Part shown: positions 54,908 to 64,000 of the stretch, piece after piece
How positions within the stretch are numbered: the first letter of the stretch is position 1
Layout of the letters: every line of letters begins with the position of its first letter
Assembly: GCF_001625305.1 (NCBI RefSeq)
Contig: NW_017803998.1
Coordinates: 36,892-100,891 of the forward strand
Length of the DNA stretch: 64,000 bases
Source of the DNA: Branchiostoma belcheri
Lineage: Eukaryota > Chordata > Leptocardii > Amphioxiformes > Branchiostomatidae
Reading direction: 5' to 3'
Notes under the pieces: generated by a model
What the model saw: only the letters and a program-made list of their open reading frames with translations
What the model was told of the DNA's origin: nothing
The model's database searches: none
Position numbers and translations under genes: made by a program

Positions 54908-55029
54908 CGAGCTTCGAGCTACGCATCCGAGGAGGCTGCTCTTTAGTCGTCCAGTCAAGACCCACAGGAGCTGCTATTCTCGCCACACTGTTGTCACAAA
55001 GCCAAGGGAAAAGCTCCGCTGCACCGAGG

Positions 55030-55572
55030 ATGGCAGGTAACATTGCCTCGTGTGTCGACATGATGGTGTTGATGGTGATCATCTCAGCTGCTGGTACCGT
55101 GATAGTACATGGCAGTACCGCAGTACAGGCTGGCACCGGACCACGGGCTGGTACCACACCACGGGCTGGCACCACGGTACAGGGTGTCACCACAGCAGAG
55201 GCTGCTGGTACCGTGCAGAATAAAACCATACTTCAGGACGAATATAAAGGTACGACCAGTGCAGGACGTGGGACAGTTGTCTCTGGCAAAGGCAAACCCA
55301 CCGGACTCGCACACAAGAATAACGCCGACAAGTCCCGCTACCTCTGGGACATGTCAGTCATCCAGCTGATGGTGGGGACAAGCTATGGGGTCCTGGCGTT
55401 TGTCGCGCTGTTGGTCGTCGGGAGCTGCGTGGCGCTGCTGTGTGCGATCCCCCGCTGTCTGGCGCGGCGGCGGAGGGGCAAAAGTACCGAGCCGCAACCG
55501 AACAACATCAGCAGCGGCGTGACGACATCCACACCTGTCAACAGCGTGGTCAACAACGGATCACTGCCCTGA
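55030..55572 (+). CDS. Single-pass type I membrane protein, Thr-rich ectodomain
   Basis: A single open frame of 180 residues from an ATG in good context (CCGAGGATGG). The N-terminal hydrophobic segment MMVLMVIISAAGTVIVHG is a likely signal peptide. The ectodomain has GTGPRAGTTPRAGTT-type Thr/Gly repeats, suited to O-glycosylation, and an NKT N-glycosylation site. A transmembrane segment follows (SVIQLMVGTSYGVLAFVALL, VVGSCVALL), then a basic stop-transfer RRRRGK and a Ser/Thr/Asn-rich cytoplasmic tail ending NNGSLP. I recognise no named family. The membrane segment resembles that of the small protein at 53231-53497 on the same strand, suggesting a tandem pair. No intron is needed. Confidence 0.75.
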   Translation: MAGNIASCVDMMVLMVIISAAGTVIVHGSTAVQAGTGPRAGTTPRAGTTVQGVTTAEAAGTVQNKTILQDEYKGTTSAGRGTVVSGKGKPTGLAHKNNADKSRYLWDMSVIQLMVGTSYGVLAFVALLVVGSCVALLCAIPRCLARRRRGKSTEPQPNNISSGVTTSTPVNSVVNNGSLP

Positions 55573-55705
55573 AGACAGCCCCCACCCCCTCAGACCACAC
55601 ACACCCTCTGGAGTTGGTTGTGAAGAAACATCCCCCCACTGGTGAAATCCCAGGACCGAACAACATGTCTACATATGTGAGAACTGTAACAATTGCATCT
55701 CTGTA

Positions 55706-55763
55706 TCATATCATATCATATCATATCATATCATATCATATCATATCATATCATATCATATCA
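55706..55763. repeat. (TCATA)n microsatellite
   Basis: About eleven TCATA units in the 3' region of the membrane-protein gene. Confidence 0.95.
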
Positions 55764-56823
55764 ATTAATCAATCTGTATCAGGTGCAGCTATGAATACTG
55801 TGTTGTATACGTAGTATCTTCCACATATTTCACATGTGTCTCTCTAGGTCTATGGACACTAACTATAACTTGCACTTGTCAGTAATTTGTAGGGCAAACA
55901 AGTCAGTATGTTGTGTAGTTGCTATACTTTAGGTGTTTGTGTCACTATATATACTTGCAGGCCTGCTTTGGGTTGTGTTATCTCAAAGCATGAAAACAAA
56001 ATGTAGCACCGAGCATTGGAAAATAAATAAGCATTTCAAGTGCATCAATTGGAAAGCATATACCCAGTCCTACAGCTAGTGAAAGTTGTATTCAGACCAC
56101 ACAGTGGTTGATTATTTGGACTGTTAATTCAATAAATGCCTTTGGATGACTGTATCATTTTCCCGTTATTACCTAAAGGTTATATAGCTAAGAGGAAGGA
56201 CAATGAAAACTATACAAGGAGGGAGGGTGATTGAAGCCCCCATATGGTACTTTCAATAATCACCCCGCAATTAGTACAGATTTTCGCAATTTTGACAAGA
56301 TCAACTTCAAAGTGTATCTGCTTAAATTACCAACCCACGTCACCCCGCATCTGTTTGAAAATTTCAGGTAACTTGGCCCTAAAAGTTGAATTCATTTAAC
56401 AAAATTACAAGATAAGAGGGAAGAACATGTCGAAGGTATTGAAGATCCATGTACATGTAGTTAAAGGCATTTATGTCAACAGTAATCTTGCATGCCTATT
56501 GGCTCTCGCTCTGCAGTACCCACAGGTAGTACCAGTCTTCTTACTTACACCATACACCCTGCCATACTATATGTGCACACGAATCTAAACCACAGGAATA
56601 CAAAGCTAGTATAGTGAATTTGCGGCAGTACTTAGCGGCGTATACGACAAGCGCTAGCCGGCACATGCTAGATTTTTGCGGAGTTTGTGAATCGGCACTG
56701 TGCCTGGATGGCATCCATAAAATTAATTAAGTCGGCGTGGCCTAATAAACTTTATTCATTTTGTTTTCAATACCGATGTCCAGAATGTACATAATTTATG
56801 TAACCCTTGTTGGCCTTTTTTAA
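55764..56823. other. Intergenic with dispersed repeats
   Basis: 56340-56520 (AATTTCAGGTAACTTGGCCC, TGCATGCCTATTGGCT) resembles 47600-47960. 56585-56720 matches 17420-17530. No gene is recognised; the two flanking genes converge here. Confidence 0.5.
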
Positions 56824-59800
56824 TCAAGTTGGAGGAGATTCACAGATGTATCTCTTGATAAAGAAGCATTCAGTATCATCCCACATAGGATAACCATTCG
56901 TACCTGGCCAGTACGGTACGCAGAGTTTCGTCGAATGTAAAAATCCGATGTTTCTTGGCTCTCCTGGACACCATGCCTAATAAAAACATAATCAGTACAA
57001 TGTATTTGTTATCATATTAATGATAAACACCAGGCACATTTTACTTGACTATATGAAGATGATCTCCTACGACTCCCACCCGACCACCCTACACGGGCTA
57101 TCCTGAACTTCAGCCCCCAGTCCGCTGGGTGGAAGAGACCTCGGGGGGCCCCCGCACCCGCTGGATGGACGTCCTGGCCAAGGACCTGGCCCTGGTCAAC
57201 ATCACCCCTGAAGACGCGCAGGGGCTCGCCCAGGACAGGCCGAGATGGAGGGAGGTGGCCCGCCTAGTAGGCTCGACGCACATCGTGCAAGAGGACTGAG
57301 TGAGTGAGTGAGTGATATGAAGATGAACGCCAAGTGCTATTTAAAAATTTGCTATTAGAAAAGAGATGAAAGAAAATGTTAGAGCAGAACACTTCAAATA
57401 CTTAATGTCATACAGATATGAACGTTAAGGAGACAGACAAAATATGCAGTTATGGTTTTATGTGTTTTAAAAGGAGAGAAGAAATAATTATTAACAGTAG
57501 ATGATAAAATGGATATAGTATTGTTGTAATACATAGACATTTAGTACTTAGTGCTAGAATGCCACGTTCCAGTGTGAAGTACTCTGGAATATGCCATAAA
57601 AGATAGCATCATCCTTATAACACAATACCAATACATGTATTTTTAAATTAATTTTATCTTGATTTTCTAATATCAATTACACATTTAGACTATTTACTAG
57701 TTCCAAACGTGATAGACACGAAAACGTGCCATTTATAATTACCAGTGTTATCATATCTATATATAGTAACCACTTGTGTTTATGTTAACAGACCTACTTT
57801 TTTTCACTCAACTTATGGATACCATGTTACGTAAGCTGACAAATGTAGACTTAACCAGTTGCCAACTAAAGTAAATATTCCACTACGCACAGAACATCAT
57901 CGATATTATTAATTGATAAATTAATGCCGATAACAAGGAAAGCAATTTACAGGATTGCTCTGTACATTTATTTTTCAAGAAAAAATTACCTTTTTAAGAA
58001 AAAAAGCTTTGCTAAGGTGTCTTAGCGTCATTATGTGGGTGCGCTCATTGATTTTTTGCCTGCTCAAAGAGCCCCAAAGATGTCTTAATTAAGCTCAGAA
58101 TGGCGCTGATACATCAATGCTGCAAAAGTGTAATATTTTGAGGTGCTAGAAAGACCCATGGATACTTAATTCGTGTGTAAGAACTCTACACATTGCACCA
58201 AAAGATGGTGTGACATTTACTGCTGAGTTCTATTCATTACCTTCCGCACTACATGTTGATGTGTCGCGCTACAAGGCGCGATTTCCTGGATAACTGTAAA
58301 AATTCGTGAATAAATGAGGTAGTGTAAATGGAAAAGTTTGGTAAAATAACATTTTTGGCTCCTGTGCTCTAATACGGAAACCAAATGACCTAGAATTTGG
58401 GATGGGGAGTACTGGGCACATGCTCACATAACGGTACGTGTTTACACGTTTGGCATACGCCTCCTACAATAATAATTCTTGTATAAAATGGGACTTTTAT
58501 ATTTTGAGACAAAAATGTGCACTTTTAGTTTTTGTGCCCTCTATACTCGGGTTTTTAACCCTCAAACACCCGAACTTTTTTTGTGACGGAAATGACCGAA
58601 CGTGGTCCAAATGGACCCCATTTATTCTTTCAAATTATATTCCTTTTTGCATTCTTTATGTGATCTTTGCTAATATGTTGGTTAAACATAGTAAGAGGTA
58701 TATTTTGGCATGATTAAGTGTGTGTAAAATTCCAGCTCACTATCATAATTTACGCAAAACATAGGATGAGGCCTACAGGCATGAACATGGGGTAGACCTT
58801 TGATCTCATATGATTGTCAAAGGTGAAAACCTGATGACCTAATTCCTGAAGTTGAGGTTACTTGCCAAACTGCATAATATTAAAGCAATGATGCTTCCTT
58901 TAAGACATATTGAGGACATCCAAACAATTTCGTGTGTAGGAAAGGGAAAATATGGCTGAGGTCCATTTGGACCCCAGACGGTCTTACATCAGACTTTCCG
59001 TTTTTTATTTTTACAAACTTGTGCCGATCTCAAAAAAAAGGAGGACAACTTGAAGAAGAGGTTTATTGACAAAATCACGGAAGGAATTTTTTTCGAATCT
59101 AAGACCCGTTCGGGTGTTTTAGGGTTAATACATGTTTCTTACTGAAAAGAACTAAAATGGAAAATAAACATACCTGGTAGTTGCCCAAAGCAGACCCATC
59201 CTCCCATTGCCAGTGTCTCTTATGGAGAAGAAAGGGCTCCACATCCTTCATGCCGATCCAAAAATCTTGGTTTTGTCCAGTCGTTTTGATCAGGTTTATT
59301 ACAGCGACGTCCAGTTCTCTCGTCTTAGGCATGGCCAGTGTCCCTCCGTCGTCAATGCAGGCTTTCCTGGCGTCTTCGTAAGACTGTCTCAGCGGAGAGC
59401 CGGATGCACGTCCCGACAACAGGTCTGTAGCTGAATTGGCAGCCGCCATTTTGTAAATTCCTTGCACCTACAAACAACACAGTAGCTACCGTTTATACAT
59501 GGATACAGGATATGCTATCTGTCACCAAAAAGTCAAGACCATAGCATGTTCAGGACAAAAGATACAAGTTCTGCTGCAGTACAAAGGCCAGCCACCAGGA
59601 GGCCAAGATTTGACCTTGACCTTTGTCTTTCTACCAACATACATGCATTCCTTTCTATGTAAAATTCATGTAGGATCCGGGTGAATGAAGGTGTGTCAAA
59701 AGGGGGTAACGTCCATTTGATGCCTTAGTTTGACAGGAGTTTTGACAAACTTGTAGCCATTTTAAACCCGAAATTTCTGTCTTTTGTTACCTTGTTGTTA

Positions 59801-62490
59801 ATATGTATCTTAAAGTATGCAATACTTGACACATCCACTGGGCAGCTCATCAATGCTATGCTGGTGGCCCTAGGATTTAACGCCGTTAAATCAGACGTTA
59901 TAAATAACCGGTAATCGGTGTTACGGCATACAGTCCTGATGAAGCACAACGCCGGCACATGGTGCGTATCCACGAATATTTCGATCAAAAATATAGTGAC
60001 TAGGTCCGAAATATTACATTACTGTTTATAGTACGTCAAACATACAAGGGTTTACAAGAAGTTGTAATAATATAAACACGTATGCAAAAATTTGCATAAT
60101 ACTCATTTGCATACTTGTGACTCGCAACCTTTACTCGATAACACTTCTGGGTTCCGGGATCGAGCTCAAAAGACACCATAAATCCGGAAAGAAATATTTT
60201 TTTTCACCAAATGATCTTTGAATTGTGCATATTTGCACTAAATCTGGCTATGCAGTCCTTGAAAACTGCGTTTTGGTGCATATTTTTAAACAAAGAATTT
60301 AACGAAACCGAACACCCCTCTGTGCAAAGCGTAGCACCAGTGGACCAGCTCGATAATACTTTTAAAACACCAAAGGTCATCGCGCGAGACCATTTTCAGG
60401 GTCAAAGGGGTGTCAAAGTGCAGCCAAAAGTCTTAATTTTCACGCCCGAAAACACATATACAATAAAAGCAAAAGAACGTGCATCATTTACAGCCGAGTC
60501 CCCAAAAAATCCGTCCACCTAAACGCGAGAAACAGCTAGCTGCGAACATGAAAATTTCAAATCGTTTTAATACTCTCCCGCGGAAGGATGTCACTTCCCC
60601 CGGAGGTAAAAAAAAAATTGTATTACCTGTGCATGTTGGTGAGGTTCCATTCCAAATTGCATCAGACAGACAAGTCAGTGAAGATGTGCCGACCAGCCTG
60701 TATCCTGGCTCACACGTGAAGTTGACCACGTCTCCGTAGGAGTTAGAGCCACTCACGAAGCCATTCATAGGTTTTGCGGGCGGAGGACACTGAGCCGCTA
60801 TATTCAAAATATCCCGATGATTTCAAATCCTAGTATTTTCACACCAAGTCATTTTACTACAAATCATAACCCATTACATAATTAAAATCAAAAGAAAACT
60901 CATATGTTACTAAATTGTATTACCTGTGCAAGTTGGTGAGGTTCCATTCCAAGTTCCATCAGACAGACAGGTCAGTGAAGATGTGCCGACCAGCCTGTAT
61001 CCTGGCTCACACGTGAAGTTGACCACGTCTCCGTAGGAGTTGGAGGTACTTACGAAGCCATTGGTGGGATGCGACAGCAGAGGACACCAAGCGACTGAAT
61101 TTGAAAATGTTTTAACTTTTAACCCTACCTAGACCGGGGGGGGGGGGCTAAAAGAGCCCGTGCCAACTTTGATGTCAGATATCGTCTGAACGGCCAGCGC
61201 TAGAACTACCAAACTTGGTGACTTTTCCTAGAATATTGTTGGGAACAATTCAATATCATTGGAATAAGACAATATTTTTGTGTTGCCATGGCAACGGGTT
61301 TCTGACAGGCATTTTTTGCTAAATTTAGTAATTTTTGTTTCAACAATAGAATTTTATGGGTTTTATGTCAAGTTACTCATGGTTTCTAATATTATTAACA
61401 TCCCAGATAATTCTATGTAAATTGCATCATTAAATATGCATAATAATTAATAATTTCATGACGTCATTGGTCAAAATCCAAGATGGCGGACCATATCATT
61501 AGAACAGGTATATACAGGTTATTTTCATTAAAATTTCATCTATACTTCCATTTCTTTTTCCAAAAAAGGTTTAAATGAAGGTCTTTAGTATGTTTACAAT
61601 GTATTTTAGGCTTTATTATGAAAAAAAAAACTATTTTTGAAAATTGAAGATTGATCATCCAAGATGGCGGATATCTTAAATATGCGGATATCGTTTTATG
61701 AAGTCACCGGTGTTACTATGGGCAACATAAGACTTAGTACACTCTAATATTCTGTCATAAACACTTTTGGTAAAGTAATGCTGTATACCATTTAGTTTTC
61801 AGGGAATATCCTATCTAGACAGTTTTGGCCAATAAAATCACATTAATGACGTCATAATGACGTCATATTACGTCATAACGACATAAAATTGTAGATATGA
61901 TAGATTTTTAACTAGTAAACCATTCCCTGAAAATTTGGTGGTCATACGACATACCGTTCCCCCCATGTCCAAAAAAGCCCCCCGGTCCCCCCATGTCAAA
62001 AAAAGCCCGGTCTAGGTAGGGTTAAATGTAGCTTTCTTAATTAAGGCGTTGGAAGAAAAAAACATGGTAAGGAAAATGCAGTAGAATACAATCTGGCAAG
62101 CCGCACTCTACCTGTTTCATAAGCCGCGTCTCCCGAGATATTCTTCAGTTTCACCGACTCAACTTCTTCGTACAGGTTCAAAGAAGTGTCCTGCCGTTGA
62201 AACTCATGAGAGGCATGTTTGCCACGGTTGACATGCCCGCTAGTGTTACCTCGGCGGCCCGGGGGATCTTGGTAGGGTGCCCGCGGCCCGACATCTTGTT
62301 CCCTGCCGGACCCCGCTTGCGGAGTACTGACAGGCTCTGCTTGCTCGTACATCTTTACATTACAACCAACATGCCCGCCAGTGTTACCTCGGCGGGCGGG
62401 GGGATCTGGGTAGGGTGCCCGCGGCCTGTTATTTTGTTCCCGGTCGGACCCCGCTTGCGGAGTCTTGACAGGTTCTGCTTGCTCGTACAT
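56824..62490 (-). CDS. CCP-CCP-C-type lectin receptor-like protein, five exons
   Basis: Exons (minus): 62112-62490, 60924-61094, 60627-60797, 59174-59460 and 56824-56976. Phases agree throughout, giving 386 residues. Exon 1 holds two 46-residue repeats (MYEQAEPV, GSDREQ, RAPYPDPP, RRGNTGGHVGCNV) and then LYEEVESVKLKNISGDAAYE. Exons 2 and 3 each encode one CCP/sushi domain (CPP...NGFVS, VVNFTCEPGYRLVG, SLTCLSD.WNGTSPTC). Exon 4 starts the C-type lectin domain (SYEDARKACIDDGGTLAMPK, FWIGMKD, WQWEDGSALGNYQ). Exon 5 ends it (AWCPGEPRN, MWDDTECFFIKRYICE). The sugar-site motif is EPR rather than EPN, and WDD replaces WND. Relatives are normally type II membrane receptors, but no membrane segment or signal peptide is visible. 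Introns hold two TTAA elements and a LINE end. Confidence 0.85.
57064..57316 (+). mobile_element. LINE 3' end with (TGAG)n tail
   Basis: The frame ending at TGA 57297-57299 reads RTRWMDVLAKDLALVNITPE and DAQGLAQDRPRWREVARLVG, a block found at the C-terminus of RTE/jockey-type reverse transcriptases. It is followed by five TGAG units. It is strongly GC-rich against its AT-rich flanks. It is a short 5'-truncated copy in the last intron of the lectin gene. Confidence 0.55.
57317..58554. other. Intron of the lectin gene, no further feature
   Basis: AT-rich DNA without a coding signal or a recognised repeat. Confidence 0.4.
58555..59128. mobile_element. TTAA-bounded non-coding element, family C
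   Basis: The left end TTAACCCTCAAACACCCGAA and the right end TTCGGGTGTTTTAGGG-TTAA are inverted complements. It is 574 bases with no coding frame. GGTCCAAATGGACC occurs near the left end, and GGTCCATTTGGACC near the right. It lies 45 bases after the donor of lectin exon 4. Confidence 0.75.
59461..60626. other. Intron of the lectin gene
   Basis: Plus-strand frames at 60211-60522 and 60479-60739 are shadows or chance; no domain is seen. Confidence 0.4.
61119..62025. mobile_element. TTAA-bounded non-coding element, family B, copy 2
   Basis: The left end TTAACCCTACCTAGACCGGG and the right end CCCGGTCTAGGTAGGG-TTAA are inverted complements. It is 907 bases with no coding frame. It contains AATGACGTCATAATGACGTC plus ATATTACGTCAT near 61845-61885 and AAGATGGCGGACCATATCAT. 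Its left edge is 24 bases from the acceptor of lectin exon 2 (61094). Confidence 0.8.
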
Positions 62491-63348
62491 CTTTACCGTG
62501 CATACCGTTTGGCGAGTACACAGTCAGACAATAATACTTTAAATATTAAAAAGATACGATACCATGTTACGAAATATTAATACATATACTTATGTAGAAA
62601 AAGAAAAGCGCCGTCGATATTCAATCATATTTTGTTTTTCTGAAAACCGTAGAGTAATTCACGTGGGTGTTATAAAGAGATTTAGCTACGGGGGGGGGGT
62701 CTTGCCAGCTGCTATCATGTTTACTAAGAATTCCACAATATTACACATTGTACATTCGCCAAAAAATTAAAGATTTTACGATTATAGTAGAATAATTTTT
62801 AAATTAATATTTTAATATTTTAATATATTTTTACTTTTATAATATTTTTCAATTTAAATTATATCAAATGACTATTATGATTGTGTCCCAAGAAGAGCCA
62901 ACAGGTTGTGAATGTTTTATTGCTGAGGAAAGATTTTTGAACATTTACAAATGTTTAATACAAAACAATGTACAAATGTACAATATTGGTGTTAGCAAAG
63001 TTGATAAATATCATTTAATTTCGTTTAGTAAATGTCTATCACCTTACGGCCGTGGGTTAATTCTTTCTTTTGGACGATAAGACTACATTCGGGCAAGTCC
63101 TTTGTTTGGATGGAAAAAGAATGTCAATATTATTTGATGCATAGTGATGAATTTTAGCTTTGTGTAAACAAAATAGTAGTAACGCCACCCCCGCAAAGGT
63201 GGCTAAGAATTCTTCAAATTAGTCTACCATTTGCTTCACTATATATTTATTAATACGTCACTAAGCTAGCCGATATCGTATTTCTGTTTCAATATTCAAG
63301 GCTTTTTCTGGTCGGCCTGCGCTACCGTCAGACATTTGTACAGTAGAG
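62491..63348. promoter_or_regulatory. Shared upstream region of two divergent lectin paralogues
   Basis: 858 bases separate the two start codons. The middle (62800-62860) is extremely AT-rich and could hold promoter elements for both genes, but no clear TATA or initiator pair can be assigned. A chance frame at 62868-63080 (plus) has no domain. Confidence 0.4.
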
Positions 63349-63871
63349 ATGTACGAGCAAGCAGCGCCTGTCAGAACTCCGCAAGCGGGGTCAGACAGGG
63401 AACAAAAGAACAGGCCGCGGGCTCCCTACCCAGATCCCCCGGGCCACCGAGGTAACACTAGCGGGCATGTTGGTTGTAATGTAGAGATGTACGAGCAAGC
63501 AGCGCCTGTCAGAACTCCGCAAGCGGGGTCAGACAGGGAACAAAAGAACAGGCCGCGGGCTCCCTACCCAGATCCTTCGGGCCGCCGAGGTAACACTAGC
63601 GGGCATGATGGTTGTAATGTAGAGATGTACGAGCAAGCTGCGCCTGTTAGGACTCCGCAAGCGGGGTCAGACAGGGAACAACATGTCGGGGAGCGGGCGC
63701 CCTATCCAGATCCTCCCGACCGCCGAGGTAACACTAGCGGTCGTGGGAAACATGCCTCCCATGCGTATCAAGAAGATAAGGAGACGTCTTCGAACGTGTA
63801 CGAAGAAGCTGAGGCGGTGAAACTGGAGAATATCTCCGGAGACGCGGCTCATGGAACGGATACGTCTACAG
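63349..63871 (+). CDS. First exon of a paralogous CCP/C-type lectin-type gene
   Basis: The exon starts at an ATG at 63349 (GTAGAGATGTACG) and ends at CTACAG|GTAATC in phase 1, like exon 1 of the minus-strand paralogue. It encodes three 46-residue repeats (MYEQAAPVRTPQAGSDREQ, then RPRAPYPDPP, RRGNTSGH, GCNVE) beginning at 63349, 63487 and 63625, each 138 bases. A tail follows: NVYEEAEAVKLENISGDAAH. The paralogue has two repeats. The remaining exons lie beyond the window, so the CCP and lectin domains are assumed from the paralogue. The repeats are Pro/Arg-rich and presumably cytoplasmic. Confidence 0.75.
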
Positions 63872-64000
63872 GTAATCTTGCGTCTCTTAAGATTGCATTC
63901 TCATGCATTCCTCTGATCTTTTAAAGAATGGGGGAGGCCTAGGGGCCTGGATCAAGGTTTCCGCACCCACTCAAATTTTGAAAGGGGGGCCTGAGGTCCA
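63872..64000. other. First intron of the paralogue, to window end
   Basis: A donor GTAATC, then non-coding sequence with GGGGGAGGCCTAGGGGCCTG. Nothing further is visible. Confidence 0.5.

Noticed and set aside
54834..55314. Minus-strand frames opposite the 55030 gene
   Set aside because: They are shadows of the plus-strand gene, which has a signal peptide, membrane segment and good start context.

Overview
The window looks like nuclear DNA of an invertebrate chordate, most likely a lancelet (Branchiostoma). Genes are split by GT-AG introns with matching phases, long AT-rich introns are packed with many kinds of mobile element, and the protein set (EGF arrays, CCP plus C-type lectin receptors, a peptide-type GPCR, R2-group and Penelope retroelements) fits that group. 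The species call is inference, because no database could be searched. There are two assembly gaps (14774-14793 and 35593-35733).

Layout. 1-5107: simple repeats, a terminal-inverted-repeat element and a nearly full-length LINE on the minus strand. 5212-6843: last exons of a zinc carboxypeptidase (minus) followed by a long GC-rich in-frame extension made of 45-bp and 21-bp repeats. 7382-9956: a short foldback element and a DIRS-like tyrosine-recombinase retroelement split by a TTAA-flanked transposon. 10704-14858: an R2-group (probably HERO) retrotransposon in tandem with a second, gapped unit. 14859-20168: mostly repeats and intergenic DNA. 20169-23237: the 3' part of an unrecognised gene with well-defined exons. 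23453-31573: a decaying EGF-module gene with about fourteen one-exon EGF units, a 2.2-kb minisatellite and a Penelope-like element. 31574-34175: a second, damaged LINE and a 157-bp tandem repeat. 34650-36457: the last two exons of a probable NAD(P)-binding protein. 38480-46290: a complete six-exon rhodopsin-class GPCR (minus). 46291-53100: repeats. 53231-55572: two small single-pass membrane proteins that look related. 56824-62490: a five-exon CCP-CCP-C-type lectin gene (minus), head-to-head with the first exon of a paralogue at 63349-63871 (plus).

Themes. Reading both strands shows three things beyond ordinary gene content. First, several foldback elements and the terminal repeats of the Penelope-like element carry a hammerhead-ribozyme-like core (CTGANGA, stem, GAAA). 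Second, at least five TTAA-bounded non-coding elements share ends starting TTAACCCT, and several carry GGTCC-type palindromes or clustered TGACGTCA motifs; one of them ends 24 bases before a splice acceptor. Third, several genes appear to be eroding or changing through repeats: the EGF gene, the carboxypeptidase tail and the lectin N-terminal repeats.
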